Below, piece after piece: positions 16,401 to 23,097 of a stretch of 28,118 nucleotides of DNA; position 1 is the stretch's first letter; each line of letters starts with the position of its first letter. Made by a program: the position numbers and the translations under genes. The notes beneath the pieces were generated by a model. That model ran no database searches. It was not told where the DNA came from and saw only the letters and a list, made by a program, of their open reading frames with translations. The stretch covers positions 1-28,118 of the forward strand of contig WYEI01000074.1 of assembly GCA_009903905.1 (NCBI GenBank), in the 5' to 3' direction. Source of the DNA: Pyrobaculum sp. (lineage in GTDB: Archaea > Thermoproteota > Thermoprotei > Thermoproteales > Thermoproteaceae).

Positions 16401-16625
16401 TTAATCCGGCTTGATGGAGCCGAGGATCACCTCTGCGGCCTCCTTGGGGTCTACGAAGTAGAACTTCAGCCCAGCTATCTCCACCGCCCTCAGCTCCCCC
16501 CTTTCCACCAGCTCGTCGAGGAGGCGCCGAGCCTCCTCCACCGGCATTCCGAAGTAGTGCGCCACCTGCTCCGCCAACACGGCCCCAACCTTCCGTACAA
16601 ACTTAACAATCCCTCGCCTACGCAC
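16401..16625 (-). CDS. Small winged-helix-like DNA-binding protein
   Basis: The core VAHYFGMPVEEARRLLDELVERGELRAVEIAGLKFYFVDP has the helix-helix-wing spacing of winged-helix regulators: a recognition helix in RRLLDELVERG, then a short beta wing. The product is about 74 residues from the GTG at 16625; a TTG at 16631 is also possible. An A/T-rich box at 16646-16657 (minus strand) is 21 or 27 nt away from these starts, so it does not decide. The gene is divergent from the AAA ATPase gene, with 140 nt between them, and could regulate that module or itself. The fold is inferred from pattern; the target is unknown. Confidence 0.6.
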   Translation of the reverse strand: MRRRGIVKFVRKVGAVLAEQVAHYFGMPVEEARRLLDELVERGELRAVEIAGLKFYFVDPKEAAEVILGSIKPD

Positions 16626-16734
16626 CCCCAATACGACATGCTCCGCAAAAATATTTTGTTGTGTCCTCCCGACGTGTCTGCGGCCATATAAGTTAGGAAT
16701 AAGGGTTGTGTCGTTCTCATGTGTGGCACGAGTT

Positions 16735-16746
16735 TTAATATATAAA
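16735..16746 (+). promoter_or_regulatory. TATA box of the AAA ATPase/TOPRIM module
   Basis: TTAATATATAAA is centred about 25 nt before the GTG at 16766. It supports that GTG as the start and shows that the two-gene module has its own promoter. Confidence 0.7.
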
Positions 16747-16765
16747 CCAGCGTCTCCATGGTTTT

Positions 16766-18244
16766 GTGGTCGGGATAGAGCTGAGGAGGTTGTGGGTGCG
16801 GAACTTCAAGTCGCTGAGGGACTTCTCCTTGGATGTGCCCACGCGTCTTAACGTGGTTATAGGCACCAACGGCTCGGGGAAGACGGCCTTGGTGGAGGTG
16901 TTTGAGCTCTGGCGCGATCTGGTTGATTATGCCAGGGGACGTGTCGTCAATCCATTTCTCAAGTGGTGGGGCTACGACCGGGTGGTGTGGCGCCACGACG
17001 AGACTCTACCCATAGTGCTGGGGCTTGAGCTGTCCAGCGCGGATCCCACGCTCCCACGGCGTGTGAGCTACGAAGTACACATCACGGGAAGTGGCGGACA
17101 GTTCCGCGTACTAGGCGAAGTTCTTGAAACAGAGAGAAACGGCATCTCGTTGCGGCACGATACGTTAAATGGCAAGCTTCGTATAGAAATGGACACCAAG
17201 TTATTTGGCGAGTTCCGAACAGAAAAGGATCCCGAAAGCCTGTTAGACCGACTTCCAGAATACATGCGGTATGGTCTAATGGGTAGAGCTGTCAGAGATC
17301 TTCTCCGTAATCTTCAATCATTAGAGCTGAAGCCAGGCATTGCCGTGTTTGAGATACCGTTTAAGTATTCCCTTATTTTAGACGCGTGTCGCACAGGTGA
17401 CGATATGCAACGGGGAGCTTTGGCTATCCGTCTTGCGTTTGAACTTATGGAAGCTGTGGAAGACTCCAAGACTGAAATTCTTAGACAGATGAAAGAGGTG
17501 GTGGTTAAGCCGGTTATCTCTACGGAAGGCAAAGGTAGTGATTATTTGTTGATGCGTGCATTAATGTCGCTGGTTCTCAACTTGTCAGGGTCTCTTCTTG
17601 TTGATGCGTGGTTTATGTTTTGTAAGTTTGTAAACGGCTTCTTGGTGATCAAGGAGGTTGACCATCGTGCTGTGAGGTCGCCTCAGCGGCTTGAGCGTCA
17701 TGAGCGCCTCGCGCCGGATGCTTCTAATTTTGTGCCATTTCTCTTCTCGGTGACGGGAGGCAGGGTGCCGCCTGCTCTTGAGGAGGCTGTGAGGTACGCC
17801 GTGCCGGACGCCGGCGACTGCAGGCTGAGCTTCGACGTGACGACGGACGGACGGGTTTATTTGAGACTTTCCACCGCTGACGGTGTGTCTCTTTCGTCAG
17901 CCGCCATGCCCTCCGGTGTTTTGAAAACGCTTATTGTGGAGACTGCGCTCCAAGCCAAACCCACAGTCGTCGTAATCGACGAGTTTGAAAACAGTCTGCA
18001 CCCAGAGCTTCAGCAGTTTCTCATGGACGAGCTGAGAAACAGCGGGACTTATGTGTTCCTCACAACGCACTCCACCGTGCCTCTGGACTACGTAAAGTCC
18101 CCCAGCGAGGTGGTTGTCCTACGTCTCGAAGGGGGAGAGACGAAGGCCTACAGGCTTAGGGAGGAGGCGAGGGAGAAGTTAAAGAGGTACGGCTTAACGC
18201 TCAGCGAACTTGTGCTTTCTGGCTTGTTAGAGCCTACTGGATGA
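16766..18244 (+). CDS. AAA-type ATPase (RloA/AbiL/OLD-like), candidate defence ATPase
   Basis: The 492-residue protein starts with LRRLWVRNFKSLRDFSLDVP, typical of RecF/SMC-like ABC-ATPases of the AAA_15/AAA_21 group. Walker A is GTNGSGKT (33-40), a degenerate signature lies around SSAAMPSGVLKT (about 377-390), Walker B is VVVIDEFENSLHP (401-413) and the switch His is in LTTHS (432-436). The middle (about 90-370) is a family-specific helical insert. Such ATPases pair with TOPRIM, DUF4276/DUF4435 or RloB proteins in anti-phage systems (OLD-like, PARIS, AbiL/RloAB), where the ATPase senses infection and controls the effector. Here the next gene overlaps by ATGA and encodes such a partner. The middle of the gene (about 17.1-17.7 kb) is visibly lower in G+C than its surroundings, which suggests transfer. 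DNA-repair roles remain possible. Confidence 0.85.
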   Translation: MVGIELRRLWVRNFKSLRDFSLDVPTRLNVVIGTNGSGKTALVEVFELWRDLVDYARGRVVNPFLKWWGYDRVVWRHDETLPIVLGLELSSADPTLPRRVSYEVHITGSGGQFRVLGEVLETERNGISLRHDTLNGKLRIEMDTKLFGEFRTEKDPESLLDRLPEYMRYGLMGRAVRDLLRNLQSLELKPGIAVFEIPFKYSLILDACRTGDDMQRGALAIRLAFELMEAVEDSKTEILRQMKEVVVKPVISTEGKGSDYLLMRALMSLVLNLSGSLLVDAWFMFCKFVNGFLVIKEVDHRAVRSPQRLERHERLAPDASNFVPFLFSVTGGRVPPALEEAVRYAVPDAGDCRLSFDVTTDGRVYLRLSTADGVSLSSAAMPSGVLKTLIVETALQAKPTVVVIDEFENSLHPELQQFLMDELRNSGTYVFLTTHSTVPLDYVKSPSEVVVLRLEGGETKAYRLREEAREKLKRYGLTLSELVLSGLLEPTG

Positions 18245-18804
18245 GCTGTATATATTTCATCAGGGACAACAGATATGCAAAGGATCTAATCCGTGTCCTG
18301 CTGGATCACCTCGGGCTTAGATTGCGTGTCCGCCACTCGGAACAAGCGGTTAATATATGCGACGCCAAGCTTGGGCGCTACCTCAAGTTTGGCGTGTCGG
18401 AGTGCGGCTGTGCCGTGGTGGTAGCAGACACTGAGGGGCTAGATCCGCACCAAGTAATCGACGCTGTTGCGGAACATTTACGTGACGTGGGTCTACGACC
18501 TCAGCTCTCCTTCGATAAGGACCGCCTCGTTGGATTAATCTCTCTTGAATCTGGCGGCAGAATCGCGGTGGTGCTTGCCCATCCTTGTCTAGAGGCTTGG
18601 CTAGGCGAGCTTCTGGGGATCACCCCCTCCTCCACTTGTAGCGATTTAATTGACGCAATTAAACAAAAACGCGGAGAATATGATAAGAGCCGCCTCCCTT
18701 CGCTCGTCAAGGCGGAGCTGAGAAACAGAGCCGACCCGCCGAAATTCGTTGAAGACTTCCAGTATGCAGTTACCTGTTGCGACGGAGGTTGCGCAACGGC
18801 TTAA
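18241..18804 (+). CDS. TOPRIM/DUF4276/RloB-like partner of the AAA ATPase
   Basis: This 187-residue protein starts in the ATGA overlap with the ATPase gene. Its segment order resembles small TOPRIM-type effectors: an N-terminal beta-helix unit (IYFIRDNRYAKDLIRVLLDH, 4-23) where the usual catalytic Glu is replaced by Asp/Asn, then VVVADTEGLDPHQVIDAV (59-76) with an acidic pair D63/E65, and AHPCLEAWLGELLG (113-126), close to the conserved PxxEAWLL or NPxFExWLL element of DUF4276 and RloB. The C-terminus (about 140-180) is charged and helical, with four late cysteines (CC and GGC). A metal-dependent nuclease role is inferred, activated by the ATPase. Family placement is by eye and could be wrong between DUF4276 and RloB; the pairing is firm. 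Confidence 0.6.
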   Translation: MSCIYFIRDNRYAKDLIRVLLDHLGLRLRVRHSEQAVNICDAKLGRYLKFGVSECGCAVVVADTEGLDPHQVIDAVAEHLRDVGLRPQLSFDKDRLVGLISLESGGRIAVVLAHPCLEAWLGELLGITPSSTCSDLIDAIKQKRGEYDKSRLPSLVKAELRNRADPPKFVEDFQYAVTCCDGGCATA

Positions 18805-18887
18805 AACACCTCGTACCGTACCATTACTACGTAGGTCTCCTCCTTCTTTTTCCTCTTCTTATCCTCGTTATTTTTCTTCTCCTCCAT
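18801..18887 (-). CDS. Leaderless 28-aa highly charged small protein
   Basis: On the minus strand an ATG at 18887 opens a 28-codon frame ending in TAA, tail to tail with the TOPRIM-like gene (4-nt overlap). The product is MEEKKNNEDKKRKKKEETYV followed by VMVRYEVF: a Lys/Glu-rich helix and a short beta-like end. A clear TATA box (CATATAAAGG on the minus strand, 18908-18917) is centred about 24 nt before the ATG, the same spacing as the other leaderless genes here. The composition is not what antisense of a gene would give, because nothing is encoded opposite. It could be a small ribosome- or nucleic-acid-associated protein, or an accessory or immunity factor of the ATPase module. No family recognised. 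Confidence 0.45.
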   Translation of the reverse strand: MEEKKNNEDKKRKKKEETYVVMVRYEVF

Positions 18888-18907
18888 GGACGCCGTATCA
18901 TACTCCC

Positions 18908-18917
18908 TTTATATGTC
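18908..18917 (-). promoter_or_regulatory. TATA box of the 28-aa ORF
   Basis: On the minus strand this is a near-ideal archaeal box preceded by purines, about 24 nt before the ATG at 18887. It has no other gene to serve on that strand. Confidence 0.55.
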
Positions 18918-18957
18918 TTGCTGTAGTGTACGCTTTCTACTATGGCGGCGGTTAAAG

Positions 18958-18965
18958 TTTATATA
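18958..18965 (+). promoter_or_regulatory. TATA box of the tRNA-His gene
   Basis: TTTATATA is centred about 26 nt before the first base of the tRNA acceptor stem at 18987. Confidence 0.75.
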
Positions 18966-18986
18966 TGCCGGGGTTATGCATAAGCA

Positions 18987-19077
18987 GCCGCCGTAGTCTA
19001 GCGGTTAGGATGGCGGGTTGTGGTCCCGTTGACCCGGGTTCAGGCCAAGCCGCCCAAAAATCCCGGCGGCGGCCCCA
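18987..19077 (+). tRNA. tRNA-His (anticodon GTG) with a T-loop intron and encoded CCA
   Basis: Acceptor stem GCCGCCG (18987-18993) pairs with CGGCGGC (19067-19073). The D arm follows, then the anticodon stem GCGGG/CCCGT around loop TTGTGGT, with anticodon GTG at 19019-19022 region (His). The T stem CCGGG/CCCGG is interrupted in the loop by a 16-nt intron (19042-19057); removing it restores TTCAAAT. Discriminator C73 is at 19074 and CCA is encoded at 19075-19077. Base -1 (18986) is A, not the G normally expected at -1 of tRNA-His, so G-1 would have to be added after transcription. The intron position and structure are typical of Thermoproteales. Confidence 0.93.
19042..19057 (+). other. tRNA intron between positions 56 and 57
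   Basis: A bulge-helix-bulge can be drawn: central helix GGGT/GCCC (4 bp), 3-nt bulges TCA and AAA cut after their second base, and an inner GGC/GCC helix inside the intron. Cutting gives exactly a 16-nt intron and a normal T loop. It should be removed by the archaeal splicing endonuclease before maturation. Confidence 0.85.
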
Positions 19078-19140
19078 TCTTATTAATCAAGTCAACGTAG
19101 CTAGAGTCAAAGTCTTCAACTCGTCGTATGTGTTTTCCCG

Positions 19141-19174
19141 GCCCCAGCGGCCGAGATGCCAAGCTCCCTGGGGC
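19141..19174. repeat. Inverted repeat behind the SixA-like gene
   Basis: GCCCCAG (19141-19147) and CTGGGGC (19168-19174) form a 7-bp stem with a 20-nt loop between the tRNA and the 3' end of the minus-strand phosphatase gene. It may be a transcript end or processing site; there is no T run directly after it. Confidence 0.35.
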
Positions 19175-19629
19175 TATGGTTGAGGTAGTAGGTCTGGCGT
19201 GATGTACCACGCCACGGACCACCTACCCTGTTCCTTGGTTAGGGCGAGGACTCCTGAGTAGCGGAACTTCACCACCTCCTTGGGTGGGTCTCCCGTGAGT
19301 AGGAGGGCGGCGAGTAGGGAGAGGTGGGGGAGGTGGCCCACCACCATGAGGTTGTCGGCTTCGGAGAGCCGCCGGGCCCAGGGGGTCGGGTCATCGTTTG
19401 GGCCTAGGCCCTCCCCCTCTCTGACGGGGACGCCGAGATGTCTGGCGAGGATCTCGGCCGTCTGCCGGGCTCGCGTCTTGCCGCTGTGTATTATCTCGGC
19501 CGGCCTCACGCCAGCCGCCGCGAGATGTCTAGCTACCTTCTCTGTCTCCGCAATGCCCTCAGGCGTCAGCCGCCTCTCCGGGTCCTCAGCCTCTGTGTAG
19601 GCCTTGCCGTGTTGGACGAGGAAGATCAT
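19174..19629 (-). CDS. SixA-like phosphohistidine phosphatase
   Basis: The 151-residue protein belongs to the histidine phosphatase superfamily. The catalytic His7 is in LVQHGKA, with Gln where most members have Arg before the His, a form common in SixA-type proteins; IIHSGKTRARQTAEIL (about 46-61) carries the second Arg, and MVVGHLPHLSLLAALL (about 94-109) the second His. Its short length and missing insert domain fit SixA, which removes phosphate from phosphohistidine or similar groups. It is cytosolic. Start is an ATG about 22 nt after the A/T-rich GCTAAAACC (minus strand, around 19651). It is probably a single-gene unit, as the glycosyltransferase upstream ends 55 nt away and has no overlap. 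The physiological substrate is unknown. Confidence 0.88.
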   Translation of the reverse strand: MIFLVQHGKAYTEAEDPERRLTPEGIAETEKVARHLAAAGVRPAEIIHSGKTRARQTAEILARHLGVPVREGEGLGPNDDPTPWARRLSEADNLMVVGHLPHLSLLAALLLTGDPPKEVVKFRYSGVLALTKEQGRWSVAWYITPDLLPQP

Positions 19630-19683
19630 GGAGAGATGAATGGAGGGTTTTAGCCTCTTCGCGGAGCCGCGTCTCCTGGAGCT

Positions 19684-20712
19684 TCAAGATTTGTCTATTA
19701 CGTAGAAGCGTTTAGGGCGGTGTATTACGCCAGCCAGCATTGCGAGGAGTTCCAGGGGGGATGCCAGAAGCACGTCGATTACGTAGCGTTTGGCTTTGAG
19801 GCTGCCGTAGATATATACGGCGGCGTAGACCGCGGCGACGGCCGTGGCGGAGGTGGGGCCGTATATGGCTGTGAGGGGGATCGCGGCGGAGAAAAACGCC
19901 GCAAGGGCCGTGGAAAGGGGCGGCGCCGGGTTTCTGTACCTCACGGCGTCTCCCAGGGCGTTGGCCCACCGGGCGCGTTGCCGGATGAAGTCGCGGAGGC
20001 TGTTTGGGCTTTTTATGGAGACGTATGTCCTGCTCTGGAAGGTGCGGTACCGCCGCTTGACCAGCTCCATGGCGAGCCGGAAGTCCTCCGTCACCGTGTC
20101 GCCCATGGCTGGCCATAACTCCCTCAGCACGTCGCCGCGGATGATGAGCAACTCCCCGTGCATGCCGAATATGGGCCTCCGGAGGCCTTCCAGGGCGAGG
20201 CGGAAGCGTGTGAGGTCGTCGAAGTGCCTGATCCAGTCGAGGGCGTATGCAAGGGCGGAGCGCCCCGGCCTGGGGATCAAGACGCCGTTGCCCGCCACGT
20301 ATCCCCTGGCGCCGTAGTAGGCGATGTCTTGGAGGAACTTGGCGTCGAGGGGGTACGAATCGTCGTCGAGGAATATATACCACGTGTCGGGCCTTGCGTA
20401 GTTCAGCACGAACCACCTCACGGCCCTGTATTTGTTGCCGTCTTGGTCCCGGGGCACCACCAGCACGTTGGATATGTCCAGGGGGTTAGACGACAACACG
20501 ACGTATCTGAGACCTAGGCGCTGTAGCTGGGCCACGGTCTCGCGGAGGGCGGGGAGCACCTTCTCCGTGCCCACCGTCACCACCACGACGAGGTAGTTAT
20601 CCGCAGGTGGCGTGTCCGGCGGCACGCGCGGCCTCTTGACGGCGCCGGTGGCTAACACGAAGAGGTATACGCCTCCTGCGGCGTTTAAGGCGGGGAGGAG
20701 CACATCTAACAC
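19684..20712 (-). CDS. Membrane-bound GT2-family glycosyltransferase
   Basis: GT-A fold glycosyltransferase with the processive-type motif set: DDDS (126-129 counted from the upstream ATG) for the nucleotide-sugar metal site, TED (218-220) with the catalytic acid, and RQRARW (254-259), a QxxRW variant. Two or three C-terminal membrane helices (about 270-340) place it at the membrane, resembling egghead-type beta-mannosyltransferases and BcsA-type synthases. It would transfer a sugar to a lipid or polymer for envelope glycosylation. I prefer the GTG at 20712 because a TATA box (GCATAAATAC, 20730-20739 minus strand) lies about 23 nt before it and overlaps the ATG at 20742; the longer form would have 352 residues. 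Donor and acceptor are unknown. Confidence 0.85.
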   Translation of the reverse strand: MLDVLLPALNAAGGVYLFVLATGAVKRPRVPPDTPPADNYLVVVVTVGTEKVLPALRETVAQLQRLGLRYVVLSSNPLDISNVLVVPRDQDGNKYRAVRWFVLNYARPDTWYIFLDDDSYPLDAKFLQDIAYYGARGYVAGNGVLIPRPGRSALAYALDWIRHFDDLTRFRLALEGLRRPIFGMHGELLIIRGDVLRELWPAMGDTVTEDFRLAMELVKRRYRTFQSRTYVSIKSPNSLRDFIRQRARWANALGDAVRYRNPAPPLSTALAAFFSAAIPLTAIYGPTSATAVAAVYAAVYIYGSLKAKRYVIDVLLASPLELLAMLAGVIHRPKRFYVIDKS

Positions 20713-20885
20713 ATTTGGGTCGTCATAGCCGTATTTATGCATGTTGCTTACTCAATGCAGATCCCTGAGGCGGCTTTTAGAGAGGAACTAACGTCTAGTC
20801 CATGCGGCGTCGCTACTTGCAGTTGCGTCTCGGGACGGCGGCTCATCTGGCACGCCGGCGGACGCCGTTGTGGCTCCGTACATAA

Positions 20886-20893
20886 TTTATATA
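20886..20893 (+). promoter_or_regulatory. TATA box of the APC permease gene
   Basis: TTTATATA is centred about 22 nt before the GTG at 20911. It shows that 58 upstream in-frame codons (from 20737) are not part of the gene. Confidence 0.65.
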
Positions 20894-20910
20894 GGCCTCC
20901 CTTTACTGCC

Positions 20911-22200
20911 GTGGCGCTTACTAGGGAGTGGCTTCGGCGGAGGCTCGGCGTTTTCGACATGTATGCCCTTGTGCATTCAGACGTGCAGAGCACCTACTAC
21001 TTCCTGGTGGGGTTCATCGCGTACTACGCCGGGCAGTACGCCTTCTTCGGCGCTTTATACGGCGTGTTGCTCATGGCCGCCATTGCCCTCACCTACGGCG
21101 AGATGGGTTCCCGCTTCCCCGAGACTGGCGGGTCCTACCTCTACGTCAAATACGCCTTCGGCGCCGCGGTGGCCTACGTCTCCGCGTGGCTCATCGCCTT
21201 CGACCAAATCGTGATGGTGGCATACGGCACCATAGACGCCGCTAAGACCCTGAACAAGGCGCTGGGCCTCAACGTCGCGGACTCCCTCCTCGCCGCGGCC
21301 CTCACCACGGGGCTCTTCGCCCTCACCCTCGTGGGCATCAGGGAGTCAGCTGCGCTGGCCAAGGCCGTCGCGTCGCTGGATCTTGCTGTGGTACCCGCCC
21401 TAATAACATCAGCTCTTCTGCTCCACCCCGCCTTGCCCCCCTACTTCAACTGGGGCGGGGCAGAGGCGGCAAGTCTCCTCTTTGCGTTTTCGCTCCTGTC
21501 CCGCGGCTTTACGGGCATAGACGCCATAGGCCAGCTGGCAGGCGAGGCCCGCGAGCCGCTGGTGCAGGTGCCTAGGGCCACGGCCCTGGTTGTGGCGATG
21601 GGCACTTTCTACGGCGTTGGGCTCACGGCGGCCATCATGTCTGCCCTGCGGCCCGAGGACATAAAAGACCCAGCGGTGGCCCCGCTGTATCTAGCCGCGT
21701 CGATACACCCCGCCTTGCTCTACGCCGCTGCCCTGAACCTCTTCCTTGTGATGACCGTGGCGGCGCTGGCGGGGTACGTCTCCTTCTCCCGCATGATGTA
21801 TATGCTGGCTGAGGAGGGCCACATACCGGGGGTCCTCGCCAGACTACACCGGAGGTTCAGAACTCCGTACCTCTCGCTAGCCGCCGTGTACCTAATCTCG
21901 CTGGCCCTCGTCTTGCCGGGGGAGATAGAGATAATCCTGGCTATATACGCCATCGGGTCCCTCCTAAACTACCTGCTGGTGGCCGCGGCGCTGGCAAAGG
22001 CGGCTAGAGGCGGCACCCTCTACAGCGCCTTCAAAACGCCGTATGTCGCGGGAATACCGCTCTCAGCCCTCGTCGCCATGTCCCTCCTCCCAGTGGGCAT
22101 AACCCTCACCGTCCTGGAGAAGTACAGATACCTCTGGGCCCTCGGCCTGTGGCTACTAGCCGGGGTGGTCCTCTGCCTCATACAACACCGCCGCGGCTAG
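20911..22200 (+). CDS. APC-superfamily amino acid/polyamine permease
   Basis: With the GTG start at 20911 (VALTREWLRRRLGVFDMYAL) the protein has 429 residues. About 12 membrane helices follow in the APC pattern: an N-terminal unwound-helix region (YYFLVGFIAYYAGQYAFFGA), ALTYGEMGSRFPETGGSYLY around 65-85 (the classical SRFPxAGGxYxY signature with T for the usual A), FAFSLLSRGFTGIDAIGQLA with the conserved GE..EP segment after it, and SFSRMMYMLAEEGHIPGVLA (the SRxxyamardG signature). It should import amino acids or related amines using an ion gradient; the substrate cannot be read from sequence. It stands alone, divergent from the glycosyltransferase gene and followed by an independent SDR gene. 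Confidence 0.93.
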   Translation: MALTREWLRRRLGVFDMYALVHSDVQSTYYFLVGFIAYYAGQYAFFGALYGVLLMAAIALTYGEMGSRFPETGGSYLYVKYAFGAAVAYVSAWLIAFDQIVMVAYGTIDAAKTLNKALGLNVADSLLAAALTTGLFALTLVGIRESAALAKAVASLDLAVVPALITSALLLHPALPPYFNWGGAEAASLLFAFSLLSRGFTGIDAIGQLAGEAREPLVQVPRATALVVAMGTFYGVGLTAAIMSALRPEDIKDPAVAPLYLAASIHPALLYAAALNLFLVMTVAALAGYVSFSRMMYMLAEEGHIPGVLARLHRRFRTPYLSLAAVYLISLALVLPGEIEIILAIYAIGSLLNYLLVAAALAKAARGGTLYSAFKTPYVAGIPLSALVAMSLLPVGITLTVLEKYRYLWALGLWLLAGVVLCLIQHRRG

Positions 22201-22209
22201 CTTATAATG
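22201..22209 (+). promoter_or_regulatory. TATA-like box of the SDR gene
   Basis: CTTATAATG directly follows the permease stop and is centred about 24 nt before the ATG at 22229. Confidence 0.5.
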
Positions 22210-22228
22210 TACATATCAGCATAGACAC

Positions 22229-22921
22229 ATGAGGCTCAGCGGCAGAAACGTGGTGGTGGCAGGCGCGGGGCCCGGACTGGGCTCCGCCGTAGCGCGGCGC
22301 GCGCTGGAGGAGGGAGCCCAAGTCTACGCCGTGGCGAGACGGCGCGAACACCTGGAGCCCCTCGCGGCGCTTGGGATAAGGACTGGGGCGTTTGACCTCT
22401 CCAAGCCCGAGGGGGCCGCGGCCGCCGCCGCGGCGGCCGAGAGGGAGCTAGGCCGCGTGGACGGCTTGGCCATCACGGCGGGCGGCTGGGCTCCTGGGAG
22501 GCTTGAGGAAACAGAGGAGGAGGTCCTAGACTCCATGCTTTCGGTCAACCTAAGGGCGCATCTCTGGACCGTCAAATCCTTCCTTAAGCTGATGAGGCCG
22601 GGGTCCGCCGTGGTGCTCGTGACCTCCATATGGGGGCCCATCAAGAGGTCCCCCGGCGCCTTGGCCTACACCGTGAGCAAGGCCGCAGCCGCCGCCCTTG
22701 TGGAGATCTTAGCCGCTGAGCTTCTAGAGAGAGGCATCAGGGTCAACGGCGTGGCGCCCGGCGCCATGTCTAGGGAGGTGGAGGCCGCGAAGCTGGGGGC
22801 GCCCGCCGCGCCGCCGGAACACGTCGCCGACGTTGTGCTGTGGTTGCTTACCGACGAGGCGAGGTGGGTGACGGGCGCGTTGATACCGGTAGACGGAGGG
22901 AGGAGGTTGATTACGCCGTAG
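22229..22921 (+). CDS. Short-chain dehydrogenase/reductase (SDR)
   Basis: The 230-residue Rossmann-fold oxidoreductase has the cofactor motif GAGPGLG (12-18), an LAITAGG strand where the usual NAG is TAG (83-85), SVNLRAHLW (105-113) with the structural Asn, catalytic Ser133 in VTSIWG, and the catalytic YxxxK as YTVSK (147-151). The C-terminus VTGALIPVDGGRR is the normal SDR ending. A basic pair after the second strand (ARRRE, 36-40) suggests NADP preference. The start ATG follows a TATA-like box at about 24 nt. It is a classical cytosolic SDR of fabG-like type; the substrate is unknown. Its 3' end faces the minus-strand ncRNA candidate, whose T-rich end reaches the stop codon. Confidence 0.92.
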   Translation: MRLSGRNVVVAGAGPGLGSAVARRALEEGAQVYAVARRREHLEPLAALGIRTGAFDLSKPEGAAAAAAAAERELGRVDGLAITAGGWAPGRLEETEEEVLDSMLSVNLRAHLWTVKSFLKLMRPGSAVVLVTSIWGPIKRSPGALAYTVSKAAAAALVEILAAELLERGIRVNGVAPGAMSREVEAAKLGAPAAPPEHVADVVLWLLTDEARWVTGALIPVDGGRRLITP

Positions 22922-22933
22922 ACAAAAGAGAAG
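22922..22933 (-). terminator. T-rich end of the ncRNA candidate
   Basis: Read on the minus strand, CTTCTCTTTTGT follows directly after the 18-bp terminal helix. Archaeal transcription commonly stops at such pyrimidine/T runs. It lies just beyond the SDR stop codon. Confidence 0.5.
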
Positions 22934-23079
22934 ACCCACGACGCCCAGCCGTCGGCGCCGATTTCGCCGGCAACGCCAGGCGGGGTGGACCCGTCCAGCG
23001 CCACCGGCTTATCCCCCGTTTCCCTCCAAGGGTGGGGGCCCTTGGGGGTTAGGCCCGGGGGCGGCTAAGCGCCGTGGGT
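22934..23079 (-). ncRNA. Candidate structured non-coding RNA, about 146 nt, class unknown
   Basis: The minus-strand ends form a continuous 18-bp helix: 23079-23062 (ACCCACGGCGCTTAGCCG) with 22951-22934. Three of its pairs are G:U on this strand and would be A:C mismatches on the other, so the minus strand is the RNA. Inside are a 6-bp helix (23061-23056 with 23018-23013) enclosing a hairpin CCAAGGG/CCCTTGG (23045-23039 with 23032-23026, extended by 3 bp past a bulged A), a short hairpin at 22986-22997, and a GCCG/CGGC hairpin (22971-22968 with 22960-22957) extended by GGC/GCC. A TATA box is centred about 24 nt before the first base, and T-rich CTTCTCTTTTG follows the last. Conserved RNase P, SRP and 5S motifs were not found. 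Confidence 0.6.
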
Positions 23080-23097
23080 TGTAGTTTTGTACCTCTA

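Noticed and set aside
18987..19077. tRNA-His as attachment site of an integrated element carrying the ATPase module
   Set aside because: No integrase gene and no second partial tRNA copy is visible in the window; the idea cannot be supported.
20737..20910. 58 extra N-terminal residues of the APC permease
   Set aside because: Cys/Arg-rich, non-family sequence that contains the TATA box at 20886-20893.
22990..23030. Plus-strand CCGGCTTAT resembling the 3' conserved region of RNase P RNA
   Set aside because: No matching 5' conserved region lies upstream (that is SDR coding sequence), and the terminal-helix G:U pairs, promoter and T-run all favour the minus strand.
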